Shown here piece after piece: positions 20,852 to 34,043 of a stretch of DNA of 64,000 bases. A model generated the notes under the pieces. It was not told the DNA's origin. It did not search any database and saw only the letters and a list, made by a program, of their open reading frames with translations. This DNA is from Heliopora coerulea (taxonomy: Eukaryota; Cnidaria; Anthozoa; Scleralcyonacea; Helioporidae): NCBI GenBank assembly GCA_030142905.1, contig JASJOG010000056.1, forward strand, positions 293,501 through 357,500, given 5' to 3'. A program made the position numbers and the translations under genes. How positions within the stretch are numbered: position 1 is the stretch's first letter; every line of letters starts with the position of its first letter.

Positions 20852-21449
20852 CTGACGTTACCTCACCCCAGACCCCTAAAAGACTATAGCACTTTTATAA
20901 CTCTAGCCAGATGGGGGTATCACCACAGGGCTTTGGGTGAGAATTTCCGACGCGAACCAATTTTCCCGATCGTGTTCATAAAATGTATAACGTAATTACT
21001 AATGTCTCATTGCTTACCGCTAATAGCAAAACGTATGAGAAAGGTTGGGGAGAGTGATAATACAATTCGTTTTCAAAAACTGGGACATGATATAGACAGG
21101 GGTGGATCTAGACTAGTTCAACTAGTTTCCGAAAACTAGTCAACTCTTCGAAAGAATGAGAAATGTTGATTGGATTTTTTATTGTATGCAATATTAAAAT
21201 GATATCGTTTTTGTTTTCGCACGACATATTTACCCTGCTAAAATACTCTAGTGCGTTAATTCTGCTCCAAGGAGCGGAATGTGAGTGTGTAAAGCGTTCA
21301 ATGACACGGAAACCACTGGTTTCGTGGGTAAACTAGTCAAAGTTTACTATGATTGATTGATTCTAATAATTCAGTTAGAATGAACTTGTCAAAACCGCCT
21401 CCTATTGGCTAATCGTCTAAATCCCAATTAGAGTGAACTAGTCGTGAAC
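20852..21449. other. Non-coding
   Basis: No exon recognised. Several ACTAGT-containing motifs occur between 21115 and 21440 on both strands. Confidence 0.4.
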
Positions 21450-22491
21450 TGGTCACAGAGTAAATAATCAACCAGAGGTCCAACTAGCGAGAAAATTTGT
21501 CCCAAATTTTTTATGCACATGCGCTGGCTGCCATGTTCCTGGCAAGTTCCCCCGGCAATTTTGAACTCATACGAATTTTTGCCATTTATATGTAAACAAA
21601 GTGAAGTTTGATTGTAGTACTAAACTGGTACATTGAAATTAGGTTTTCTAACCTATCGAGGGGTATTTGTTCAGTGAGCTTACAAAATAAAATTTACTCC
21701 ACAATTTACAAATATCCTACGAACGTGTTGACAACCCTCGATGGATTCAAACATGTGCTGAATTCTTGTTAATCTTACCACGATTTTAAACAAGTCGAAA
21801 ACTGTTACAGTCAAGCCGGATGTTCGTGCACAGCCAACTTTTCGATGTTGGGTAGCAACAATGCAATCTTCATTTAGCAAGTTCGTCAAGGAATTTGCAA
21901 CTTGCAAGTCAACCGAGAAGCATGTTACCCGAAGGGCGGACAACGCAACATCAGATAAAACATGATTCAAGTTCTTTCATTTAAGTACCTCACAATAACT
22001 TGAATCATGTTTTATCTGATGTTGCGTTGTCCGCCCTTCGGGTAACATGCTTCTTGGTTGACTTGCAAGTTGCAAATTCCTTGACGAACTTGCTAAATGA
22101 AGATTGCATTGTTGCTACGCAACATCGAAAAGTTGGCTGTACAAGAACATCCGGTTTGACTGTAAAAGATCAACTGGTATACATGTACTTATCAGCAATT
22201 TTTTCGCTTGCCTCTTCTGGCCTTGCGATCACACTTAAGGTTGACGAAGACGGTAAAACCACTTCAATTATGCAAAAATTCAGTTCAGACGAGCACGAAA
22301 GTTATAGAACACATACCTACACTCGGCGAGCGCTAAACCACTGACTTAGAGGACAGTGGGCTACACGCTTGCCAGGAGCATGGCGGTGTTTGAATTAATG
22401 AGATGCGCGAGGCAACATGCGCAAGGACACAAACATCAAAGCTGCCGACAGTGAGTTGGACCTCTGGTAGACTATTTACTCTGTGAACCGG
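21450..22491. mobile_element. Large foldback structure, about 1 kb
   Basis: The outer ends (GGTCACAGAGTAAATAATC on the left; the right end is its near reverse complement around 22460-22491) and an inner pair of arms (about 21820-21982 against 21999-22168) are inverted repeats. The inner arms are almost identical, which makes mirror-image ORFs on opposite strands. Between inner and outer repeats the halves are dissimilar. It is probably a foldback transposon or an inverted duplication. The plus-strand ORF 22000-22344 is not recognised as a protein. Confidence 0.65.
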
Positions 22492-25400
22492 TGGAAAAGT
22501 ATACATAGACATGGCGTCGGAGAAAAGCACGTTTGTGGTATGGACGACTGTTTAGCTAGGGAATAGGACTTGTTTATCGAGCGATGAACCGGGTCGTAGA
22601 ATTCCCCTTCTATTAACAAGTATTGAGTACAATCATTACGTGAGACATTGAATTCGTATCGCCGGTTCCACCTTTGTCTCTCCTCCACCACAGTATCAAC
22701 AGTGTTGGGGTGTCGAGTATGGAAAGAAAACACCCAATAATTTCACCACATCATCAGATAAGCCGATTTCGTTTCATTAAACCTCATACAGGACGAACAA
22801 AAAGCAAACCAGAGAACTCGTTGTATTGTGATTTCATTAATACCTTTCCAAATCATGATGATGTTACAAGATGCATGTTACTCGATGTTAAGCGGGTTGG
22901 CACGTGTAAATCTTTTGGATAACTTCAATTGGATGATAAAATGTCGTTGAAAATCGTTCCGTGTACTAGACAACAAATGACATGCATGTAAAGGCTTCAA
23001 CAAATGTCGCAGTTGTTGATGAACGTTTCTGCAACGTTTGTCATATTCCCAGCTCGCAAATGTGATACAAAGATGCACAACATTCATAAACAGCATATAA
23101 TTCATATAAAAAGATAAATAATATTAATACAGGAAACCAGAAGCCTCAGAAATCTCAATCACTTTCAACATAAACGACAATTCATCGTATAAAGACCATA
23201 TCATAAGTATGCATTTGGTCTTCCTGTATCTCGATAATTCGCATATTAATTACGAAAAACTTTCATAGAAATCACGAATAATCCGTTCATTAGAGGTATA
23301 TCGCTGATTAACAAACGACAATAAAATAAACTTGTCGCACATTATAATTTTAAAACCATAGTTTTCCGACTAAAAACATAACGGCTGCAAATATCTTTGA
23401 AATTTCTAAAATATAAAAGCTCAAAATTACCAAGACTAACAATTTACAGCCATCCCTGCATGGTTAAATCCTCACGGCAGTCGCTCGGCCTCGTGAGATG
23501 TGGGAATGGGAGATGTAGTTTTGTCCAGTAATTAGGTTTAGTTTTTGTCATGTAACTCGGTATAATATTATTTATGAGAAATTTTACAACAATATTCGTA
23601 ATCTCAAATTAACGTGATAATTTTTGAACTTATTCGTTACATAGGTATGTAATAATAAGCAAATAAAAATAATGTTGACTGAGTGAATTTCAACTTCCAA
23701 CATTAAATTTACCATTTGAACTTGATAAGTCAGCTCACTAAATATCAAACACAATTTTTTTCCCCACACTAAACCTGCCGACTCGATGACTAGTGGGGAT
23801 GTCTCCGCATCGGCGATTGCTTTGCCCAAAACTTAAGGTGGCCTTACACCCCCAAAAAAATTTTTTTATGCTTAAGAATTTAAGGAAAGTCATTTCAAGG
23901 CATTAGAGTAAATCAAATTTGACTTTTGAAAATCAGCTCTTAAATGATCAGTTGCCACGGTAACCAAAACAATGGAGATCAAACAGTAAAACAGTGTACC
24001 CACTTTCAAACCTGATAAAGTGCAAACAGTCAGCGATGTTTTATATAGGTTTTTGTGCATTAGAAGAGAGAAACTCTAGGTGCTAAATATCCTCAAAACT
24101 TCAGACAGAGTAACTATACAATGTACAATATTAGGAAGTGTTTCAACAATAAATTAAATTTTATAGGTTCAGTTATTTGACAGTTAATTTCGCTATCTGT
24201 GCTGAAAATATGGTTACAATCTGCAAAAAAGTAAACTTAATTTTACGTTTGAAAAAGATGATTTTAAACACGTCTAACAACTCGAGAAAAAGCAGATTCA
24301 GAGTTTAATATTAGATATAACGAGTACACTTTGTAGTCTTCCAGCACCTTCAGGAATAATCTACAGAAATATTTCATATGCTCAATGGTTTCATAAGGTT
24401 CTTGACTCAAGGTCAAGGTCTACGAAAAAATTATGAAGGTCATTCAAGGTCATCCCAAGCTCATCCCAAGCTCATCACAATTCTGTTCTCAACAAAATTA
24501 GGATAACATACAAGCAAAAAATATTTTTCTGGAAAATTCGACATTTAAGGTGCAAGACCCACTTAATGTTCTTATCCTCAATGCCAAGCAGTTACGAGTA
24601 GCATTTGAGGTGGCAGACCCCTTCAGTTAACCAACAACCTGAAATACCAACCCGAACACCTATGTAAAGTTATTACTATTCTCCAGTTTGCCATGTATTA
24701 TTTTAATTCGGTCGAAAAGGCATTTTCAAAATTCATGGTTTGCATTCGACTTTCATCCGAGAATTCCGAACACATAAGAAGCATAAAAACACCTGTCTTA
24801 AGGTATGGCAGCTGGAGCAAAAGCTCTTTTTTTCCCGGACAAGCCCTTGTCTCACTTTGGATATTTACTTTGTAACAATTATGAGAAAAAAACTTTATTT
24901 AATAGATTCTCGCAGAAGACCAGTTTTTTCTCAAAATTTATAAAATGTTGACTGCAATGAGAAAACTAATCAGTCTCGATTACTTACAAAGAATTACAAA
25001 GCTGAAAACCAGTTTGAAGTCTAATCAATTCAATGTAACTATATTACAATTGCACTATAAAGACATACAAATCTAGAATTACATCTAAGTCTTGTCAGAG
25101 TAGTTGGAAACTCTAATGAATTTAGGATACGTTCTCACGACTTACAGGGATAAAAAAAATTCTATAGTCTACATAAATATAGCAAAAACTAACGTATTCA
25201 TGAAAATTTAATGTATAGTCTTGTTACTCTTAGAAACCATTCACAATACTGAGTCGGAGCTGGTTCCTGCTAAAACCAGGTTTTTATTGGCCTGTAATCG
25301 ATCTGGTTTAGTCCTCTGCGAGGGATGGCCAACGATCTATCCAGGGTGGACTTAAAATAGTTTGCTTGTAATGTAAATGCCAAACCGGACTAAAACCAGA

Positions 25401-26657
25401 ATAACTACAGATTGCCGACCACTTTAGTCAATATCTTACGACGTTGATTTGGACAATATTTAGGAAAAATTGTGCATTTGTTACTAAATTTGACAAAATG
25501 TTGTCCGAGACGTTTTGCTACCTTAAGAAATGAGTAAAAGAAAGAAAATAAAAATCCATAGTTCCTACTAATAAAGATTGGGAGCAATTGAACCGTTGGT
25601 AAGGCGTCTGGTTTAGCCTCAGATCGATCAGGGATCGATCAAGAGTTTTCATTGCAGCGTGAATGAACTCTTAGAGATGTCCCGCAACATTCATGAATTG
25701 ATTAATTGACGTTTTTTCTCCTTACCAATGACTATAACAATAATCAAATCATCAACAACATCTGTCAAATATCTTGTTAAAAGAACGCTGCTTCAAATCC
25801 TGAGTTTATTGCGCTTATAGGTTTGCTCCTGACGTCATGGCTGCCATATTTGTGGAGCTTCCACTTCTTCATTAACTTCTATTGAATGTGGCACCAACAT
25901 GGCAGCCGTATCATTGTCTTTTTAATTGTCTTTTTCATTGTTTGAGTTAGTATACAAAAGATAAAAGGTAAAGTAGCTTGTCCAAGGCAAAGCAATTTGT
26001 TAATGCAATTTAAAGCAAAAGGCAAAGCTACTTGTTGAGGCATCAAGTTAATGTCGAGATAACTAGCCATAACGTAATGAAGAGGCATTACGATATCAGA
26101 CAGGATGCTGTCGACGATAGATTGCTGCAAGTTGCTATTCGTAACATGTGTCATAAATATCTCTAGCATAAAATCTTGCCACAAATAAACACCACCTCAC
26201 CGTCCAAAAACAAGCAAGAATACTGTATTCATGGTAATTCTATGGAAGTGCATGGATATTCACGCAACTCGATGGCAACGTTTAATCAATTACGGATACA
26301 ACCTCATTGGTACAGCTCTAGTTAAGCTGATCTACACGGATGATTGTCGCATATCATACTGCTTCCTGATGTATGCGATTTACTCATCAAGATTTTTCGA
26401 ACGTAGAGCAACATTTGGGAACGAATCGTTAGCGTGAATCGTGCTCTAGGGAAATAATCGCTTACGTCAGGACGAAAAATTTTTCGCGACAATCTTATAG
26501 TATAGATGAGTTTTCCCTCAAATGTTCGTCAACATGTTACCCTTAATTACTCCAAGTTTTGAACAACTAAAGTTCCAGTACACAAACCCCCAAAATATAC
26601 ATTTTTTCTTATTTGAATCTTTTGTTAAATTAAGGTCAATATTCATACACAAAAGAT

Positions 26658-26691
<34 letters not shown>

Positions 26692-27585
26692 CATGTATAT
26701 ACATACATACATCTATACATACACACATACACCCATCCATACCTACCTACTTTCGGACCTACCTACTTGCCGACCTACCAACCTACATACCTACATATAT
26801 ATAATCTCTAGTCAAGAATTGTTGCAAACATATGAATATATCGTCAAGAGCACTTCAGCTTAAGCTTGACCAGAGCTTAAAGTTCTCCGACTTGCTTGAC
26901 GTGTTAACTTATCTGTTAAATGCACATTTCATCTTATCACAGGTTCTTAGGGGCGGTAAAAATATCATAATTATGAGGACGTGAAGGTTTGGAAACTTTA
27001 ACTTGTTGATACATTTTGCACCACAACTTTTTAGATTTGCTGCATGCATTCTCGTGATCAGCGTAACTTTAAGAAGACTAACGACTTGAAAGCTTGGTTA
27101 TTTAACGACCGTTCATCCTAACAAGTTAGTGGATCTGACAATCATTTGTTTAAAACGTAGATAGTAAATCCTACAGTATTAATATAATTGTAAGGCAAAA
27201 GAGGGTATTTTTTACTCTGCATTTTCTAAACTTCGACTAATATTTCTTGCTGTTCGGACGTAACTACGATTTAGGCGGATAAATAACATACCGTATCACC
27301 GACCTCGTGACCATAAGGACTCATTTGCGAAACTCTCAACTTATCGCCACTGTTCAGAAAACCGGGTCATTTACCCCCCTAGCAAGAAAAGATCCAAAAT
27401 CTAAACTCGTTTCAGGGGGAAGTAAACAGACGTTTTTCACTGTCCGTTCGATAGCGGACCAACGTTTACGATTACAAGATTACTTCCAGATTGTAAGGTT
27501 AAGTTATTGGTGTCGAATGAGACTAGGATAACACCATTAAATTAATGGCTTCAGCCATTGGAAACAGTATACATGCATTAATGAA
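22492..27585. other. Long non-coding stretch with small repeats
   Basis: I recognise no gene. Noted: an AAGGTCA-type repeat with a doubled CATCCCAAGCT at 24410-24480; two related segments beginning near 23833 and 24547 that both carry an AAGGTG...ACC motif; a weak tRNA-like stretch around 25580-25650 with a degenerate B box; and CA/TACA-type simple sequence at 26658-26760. ORFs over the simple repeats are artefacts. Confidence 0.4.
26658..26760. repeat. TACATA/TACC simple repeat
   Basis: Successive TATACA, TACA and TACC units. Confidence 0.9.
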
Positions 27586-27655
27586 CGAATGTAGGTATGT
27601 ACGCACATACGTAAACACAAATACATATGCATTCACAGACACATACATACATACA

Positions 27656-27693
<38 letters not shown>

Positions 27694-27830
27694 TACATAC
27701 ATACATACATACATACATGCATACATAAGTACCACATTCACAAATGTTTATGTATACGTATATGTATAAGTATATGTATATGTATATGTATATGTATACG
27801 TATTGGTATACGTATATATTTATATTTACA
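27586..27830. repeat. Compound microsatellite (TACA, CA, TATG)
   Basis: ACATAC repeats pass into a CA run at about 27660-27690, then TACA and finally TATATG-type units. Confidence 0.92.
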
Positions 27831-28199
27831 ATTGATGCTATCCTGGCTTCCTTGGATAAAAATAACTTAGCTTTGGCGATACAGGGAGGGTATTGCACAC
27901 AGAATTCTCGGGGCAGTGAAGCCCTTTATCAGCATCGATTTCCTAGCGCATCGCACTGCGTCGCAGTGGTGAATGGCTGAGTTTGGAAGTTGCAAATTGT
28001 ACTAGAGTGTAGCATGATTATACCACACGAAGTAGGAATTCACCGAAATGTACAGTAAAAGATTACAAAAAAAGTAATGACATTTTTTTTTCTGCTTCAA
28101 GGTGTGGCATGGCTAAAGGACAGGTAATCTGCTCGAGGATTTGACACTGAAGAATGTTAAAAGAATTTACTCGATCGAATAGGTTGAACAAGAATGAAC

Positions 28200-28205
28200 T
28201 TTATT
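28200..28205 (-). promoter_or_regulatory. Candidate polyadenylation signal AATAAA
   Basis: AATAAA on the minus strand lies about 77 bp past the stop codon of the NB-ARC gene, suggesting a short 3' UTR and that the large exon is the last one. Confidence 0.5.
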
Positions 28206-28281
28206 TTCTTCCACAACTTATGCAATATATAACAACACAATACCGTTGCACTTCTCTACAAACAGTTACATAGGAAATCAT

Positions 28282-31200
28282 TTACCACTCTTGATAAGGA
28301 GCTAAGTGATCAAGGAAGATGGTCAACTCTTTCTGTCTTTCAGTAAACATGGCCCAGAAAAACACCTTTTTGCTTGTGAATTTATTTAGCTGCCCGAGTA
28401 CACCACAATCCATTATCACGTTGAAGATTTCTGGATTTTGGATGAAACAATCTATGGTGAGACTTCGGTCATAAACAGCCAATAGCTGCAGCGGGTGGCT
28501 GTTCAAATGGAAGGTTTGAATTTTAACAATAAATCTCTCGCGACTGTTACGTTTAGGTTTGGGGCCTTCTCCAATTCCTTTTAAATGAGTGCCAAATGTT
28601 CTTATGGAAACACATCCAGATTTTAAATAAATAGTCTCGACCGTTACAGCATAACGACTTGTCAATACTGTACATAACGGCTCATGTCTTGGCCTGTGGT
28701 TACTTTGGCAATCTTTGCTGCAATAAGATGCAATGTGACAATTCAGGCACTTGTGGACGCGTACCCCTTTGTCTGTTGAGCGATGGCAGTATGTGCATCC
28801 GTCTTGGATACGCTCAACCACCTCTCTAGGATGATACATTCCTTCCTCGTTGTTAAATTCTTTGTTTTCGCGAAGAATCGGAGGTTTAGAATAAACCTGA
28901 TTTTCTCCAACAGGCAGAGGAAACCCCATGGAAGCAAGATCTTCATCATTAAGCGAACTGCTTTCAATTGGAACGCTTGATTTACTATACTCGAGCCACG
29001 GACCGTTGTGGTCTCTAACAATGTTCAATTCAAGAAGAACTCTTCCTGAATAATTGACACCAATTAGAATGCCACCACATTTGTTTCTAGAGATCACATT
29101 TCCTACTATGTGTGCTGATGTTCGAGATTTGGCGAGAATTCCCCAGAAACCGTTGTCAAATATCTTGTTGTCCCTTATCAACAGGTGAGAGTTACAATTC
29201 AACGAAATGCCAAAGGGTCTATTGTGATGTATATCGTTCCTACGTATGACTAACTTGTTCTTGTTACTCTCACAGAGAATGCCCTCTCGTGCATTTTCAA
29301 AGATCTTGCAACCATCGACATCGCATTCCCCTGCGTCTGTACCGATTAAGATACCATGATAACCATTGCCAAATATCCTGTTCTGCGATGCAGTAAGTTT
29401 CCCATTTTCTCTTGCTTCCAAACCGGCTTGATGATTTTTATATACATCACATTTTGTGACTGTCAAGCGAGAGCCTTCATGAACAACAAGAGCACCTCCA
29501 CCCCCACAGTGATGAATAAAGCAGTGTTCAAGAAACCCATAGCGGCCATTCGTAATCCGGATTCCAGCATAACCTCCAATTCCAGATATTGAACCTGCGT
29601 CCCCAAATTTGTGAGTACGATCACAAGGAGGCTTTCCCGAAGATGTAGCTATGCATCCTGGCCCCCCATTACATTCTGGGAAGTCTTCACAGCTAGTGTA
29701 TCCTCCTAAAATTTCACAACTACTCATGTGAATTGCTGCTTCTTTACCCATGCATACCAAAGCAGCGTTGCCTTTAGGAAAAACAATATTTTCGAGGTAA
29801 CACCTCGAATGGAAAATATTAAACTTTTTGGTACAAGTCAGAATAACTTTCGGTCCTAAACCAACAATGTGAAGATCATTTACAGCAACAAATTCAGTCA
29901 AAGTATAGACTCCTTCGTGCAAGAGAATGGTTTCGTTTCCTTCGGTAGTCATTAAAACAAACGTTAACTCTCTGTCGTTGTGTATTTCTCTGTACTGTAC
30001 CATTGGAAACATTTGATGGAAAGTTTTGTCTTGGTGTAAATCAGGATTAAAGTGAATAGCTATTGCCGCTGCTGCCTTTTCCTTTCCTGCCAGGTGGTGA
30101 CATCCACTTTTAACAAGTTCATGGAGGGCCCAAGCCTTGCGATGCAAGGCAGTCGCGTGAAAGGGTTTGATAGAAAGACAGATTTTACAGTCATCTAGAG
30201 CTTTCTGTGGCTGGCCAAGTTTTAAATGGCAAAGTGCTCTATTGCAGAAAAGTCGAAAATCACCAGGTGACAAATCAATCGCGTTGGAATAAAGCTTCAA
30301 ACCCTCTCTAAAATTTTTCCTTTTCACAGCAAGGTTTCCTTGTTCTCTGACCTGATTACCTTCCCGATCTCTTTTACTTTTCAAATCTGCCTCGGCAGTG
30401 GCATCAGGTTCTTTAGGACGTCTCATACAATAGGATATCAGCTTGTAATCCCTGTCATTTAGTGGAACATCAAGGAAATAATTCAGTACCTTAAAATCTT
30501 CCCTTGAGGTAGACTCTTCAATGTGGACAAGAAAATCCAGTTTTAACTCTTGCAATTCTTGGGCTTTGATTTTTTCTTGAGAAACACTGAAAAATATTGC
30601 TGCTTCGTTAAAAACACGAACAGTTTCTTCTGTATGTAACAATCCACGAACAGATTCTCTATGTTTCGATGAAAAGTTTCGCAAATGGTCTTGTAAATAC
30701 GTGGCATGTGAGGCCAGCTTTCCCCATTGGTATAATGAAGGAGGATTCTCAACACTGAAAACAGCATCTTCAGTGAAACTTCCACACACTGCTGCCGGTG
30801 ATCGTGTACTAGCCAAAGCATGATGAAGGACACGAATCGCGCAGGAAAGAACGCATTCTTTTTTCTCTTTATCCATCCGACTACGGATGACCTCTTGCAC
30901 AAGACGATGAACACTAAAAAAATCTGTACCATATCTTTGAAAAAGGGAGAATTTTGTGAGAAGGGACACTATTTCAGCCTGCTCTAGCGAACCGCTTAAT
31001 GTATTAGTGCTGTCACCTTTTGACAGTCCTTCGTTAATTACTTCATAAGGAATATCGTCCGGACCAAGAAAGGCAGACAACTGCATCACAAGTGTGGGGG
31101 TTCTTCCAAGATCCATCTCTTCTGAGAACCAACTAACGTAATCAAAATTTAATAACCAAGTCGTGTGGACAGTTAGCCGCTCGAATGAGGTGTTTTCTAC

Positions 31201-32419
31201 AAGATGCCGGGCTTTCTTCTTTTCCAAAAGAAGCAATTTTTGCTCCCGGTATTTCTTCAGGTAGACTTTCACTAACTTACGAACACATCGTATGTATGCT
31301 GCAGCTTGATCAAGTGCTAGGGGAAGCCCACCAAGTTCTCTCACCAGCTCACAGATCTCACCGTCTTCACCCGTTTTCCCCGCTCGTATCCGCAAAAACT
31401 GGAGGCCTTCTTCCTCTGTCAAGCACTTCAACTCAACGCAAAACATTTCTTCGATTCCAGTTTCTTCTCCGACTTCAAGTGGTTCTCTTCTTGTAGTAAT
31501 GATGATGTGACCACTTGCCGCTTGTTTCCAGTGCCCAGTGAGCAGCTTACGCATGTCCACAGATATCTCTAGCTCGTCAACATTATCTACGACTAAACAC
31601 CATAACTTATCACGCCGTTGTAACCAGTGAAGTGTTCTCGATAAACAATTAGTAATACTATTCTCAAACGTACCAATCTGGCGCGCCATTTCGACTAGGG
31701 AAATCTGAAAAAGATTGTTATTTTCGCCAGAAATCCAAAAAATATCTCCTGGATATTCTTCCTTTCGGCGCCAAAGAAACTCAACAGCGAGGGATGTTTT
31801 TCCAACACCCCCAAGACCGCAAATGGCTGAGTGCGCACAGCCATTCTTGGTATTTTCCAATTGTGCCGCAATCGCTTCCAGCTCAACATCGCGACCGCAA
31901 AAGCAAGGGTTTCGACTAGGTAACTGAAAAGCGTTTCCATTTACCGAGGAGTCAAAATTACCCTCTAACGCCTTAACCCTAGAGTCCAGCTGATTTTGTT
32001 TTGTTTCCAAGGTACCTATCCGTGTATTAAGACTAATCTGCTCTTCTTGTACAGATAAAACTGTTGTCCCTAGGTCATTCAAGCTTTCATCTAATAGTGC
32101 AACGTTTTCTTCATTCGTATCCTGGCGTTTTGTTATTTTTTTTAAGTCACTAGACATACCTGAAATTGCAACCGAAAAAGTGTCGTTTTTCTCTAACTGC
32201 TCCTTTCGCTCTGCCTTTATTCGGCTTTCAATGACAGTTATACGTCGGGTGAATTGATCAATTTCTCCTGTGATGTTTTCTAGGGAATCACTTATTCGCT
32301 TGGCTTCGTCGCCACTAAATTTACTTATATCTTCTGTCTTGTTGTAGTTTAGCAACTTCAACGCTGACGAGCTTCATTAAACCTTTATCCACTGGGCAGC
32401 CCTAAGCACAGCTGTAATC
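28282..32419 (-). CDS. STAND NTPase: coiled coil, NB-ARC, TPR, beta-helix, MYND finger
   Basis: A single large 3' exon; its acceptor is probably TTCATAG just before 32419. The long frame (1359 codons) is open from 32361 down to the TAA at 28282; the track's first residue is a TTG codon, so this is not a true start. Domains: heptad-rich coiled coil at residues 25-135; NB-ARC with P-loop G-L-G-G-V-G-K-T-S (182-190), Walker B L-W-C-L-V-V-D-N-V-D (253-262), I-I-I-T-T-R-R (286-292) and G-G-L-P-L-A-L (344-350); a V-H-R-L-V-Q motif near 484 in the MHD position; TPRs at 672-745; a parallel right-handed beta-helix at about 800-1125 with repeated N-x-I-x-x-N-x-x-x-G-I-x-I-type turns; a MYND zinc finger with ligands C1189, C1192, C1205, C1208, C1214, C1218, H1226, C1230; and a tail of about 130 residues. 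STAND proteins are ATP-switch sensors that oligomerise. The first 46 nt are out of frame with the rest, a likely frameshift. Confidence 0.85.
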
Positions 32420-34043
32420 CTATGAAGAAAACAAAAAAGTTACTTCTTAAACATTGCTGCTTAACAAGATTTTGTTTTAAGAATACATACTGTGAGGAAC
32501 AAATTTACCACTCTTATTAGAAATATTTCGTGAAGAATATGTCTTTCCACATCCCTTGACTTTTGTCCCACTTGACATTGTTTTATCTGTCTCTACTTTG
32601 TCAACTACCCCACCACGCCTGGGTCTGATTAAGCAGCACTCGACCTGAATGGGCCTACACGCCCCTCTACCAAGAAAAGGTTGGTGCGAAAGATCCCAAC
32701 ATCTGCTCTGGTAGATATCTACTAACCTACAGTATCACCTTGTGGAAGAGTGCGACATCTACGAGCATTTGAATGGTTTCGGAGGTTCTATCAACTGAGA
32801 TTGAGGATACAATCGATCGCCAGAGGGTGTCAGACCTTCCGTTGCGATGTTTTTGCGACCACAAACAAACCACGATGACGAAGATAAACCTTAATTCCTC
32901 AAAACAGTATTCGTTATAATTCCAAATGGAGTTAAAATAGCCTTGAGCATCACATGAAGGGGACATTATATTTGATGAAAGAAATTTCGATTATCATAAT
33001 CGTGCATTTGAAGACCCAACCGGAACCGAAAATGCAAATCGAAGGTCTCCGGCCCGGGGCCGAAACCACGCTCTGCTAATTTAGTGCAGCGTTCGGCTAT
33101 CTAAGCTACGAAGGCCGTTTCCGAAAGCTTGGCCACAAGTTTTCTAATTACACTAGTGATAATTTCGGTGAAGTGAAGTAAAGTTTATTCAATTAATACT
33201 TAGCATTTACACTCGACAACACAAAATGGAGATTATATTTGATGAAGAAAAATTCCGAGTATGATTATCGGACATCTCAAGACTCCAGTAAGACCAGTTA
33301 CCAAAACTCCTAACTTGAAATAAAAATGAAATTTGAGTCGTACGAAATGATCTTTAAGCCCATTGCTGAACTGAAGTAAGCTTGTCATACATATCCTTCG
33401 CATCTAGTGAAAAGTCCACTTGAACGGTGCGTGCCACTTTTTACAAGTTGTTTTCTTCTGTTTTTGGAGAGCAACAGTATTTCTCTAACGATGCAGCACC
33501 GAGACTTCAAAGTATCGGTTGCTTGTCCAAATCGACGCCCCAGAAACTGAACATATGAACGTTGATTTTGTTTTTGGGACAGTGATATTGGCTATGGTAT
33601 TAATGTAAAGCACATCCATCAAATCATCTTATGGTCTTGCCGACAATATTTTCAGGAAACTGACTAACCGGTCATGATGGTCAATTAGCATTTGCATATT
33701 TATATTTTAATTTTTCCGACATTGTAGCTGAAAGAAGGAAATGAGTAATTACGTGCAAATAATCAGCAAGATTGATTCTTATTGCCTTAGAACTTTCATA
33801 CTTAATTATTTTGGTTTTACATATGCATGGCAACTTAATGTCCCGTAGGTGGCCATTGTTTTACCTGAATCTCCTTGCACGTCATACGACTACCTTATGG
33901 AAAACGTCTACAACCTTCGTCCATTTTAACATAACAGGTTTAAAAAAAAGCTGTCAAGCTCATCCCAAATCTTTGCGTGAAACTTCTGCAAAAGTTTGAC
34001 GTGTGCGGAGTCCCACTGGAATTGCCTACACAGATTTACTAAC
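32420..34043. other. Intron of the NB-ARC gene, with a tRNA-derived repeat
   Basis: This sequence lies between the large exon and the HEPN-like exon. Apart from the tRNA-like element at 33044-33116, no exon or transposon was recognised. Confidence 0.5.
33044..33116 (-). repeat. tRNA-derived sequence (SINE-like)
   Basis: On the minus strand this 73-nt segment starts GGCCTTCGTAGCTTAGAT, an A-box-like start, and contains GGTTTCGGCCC, a degenerate B box. The first seven and last seven bases pair at six positions, like an acceptor stem. The anticodon arm is not clean, so it is probably a tRNA-derived SINE or tRNA pseudogene. Confidence 0.5.

Noticed and set aside
21680..22344. Two ORFs starting with the same peptide on opposite strands
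   Set aside because: Caused by the inverted repeat at 21820-22168; no protein family recognised.
26518..26863. Tyrosine/threonine-rich ORFs on both strands
   Set aside because: They lie on TACATA/TACC simple repeats; the protein repeats only mirror the DNA repeat.
27523..27980. Several 70-100 codon ORFs on both strands
   Set aside because: Products of the compound CA/TACA/TATG microsatellite.
30543..31940. ORFs overlapping the NB-ARC exon in other frames
   Set aside because: Shadows of the long coding frame.
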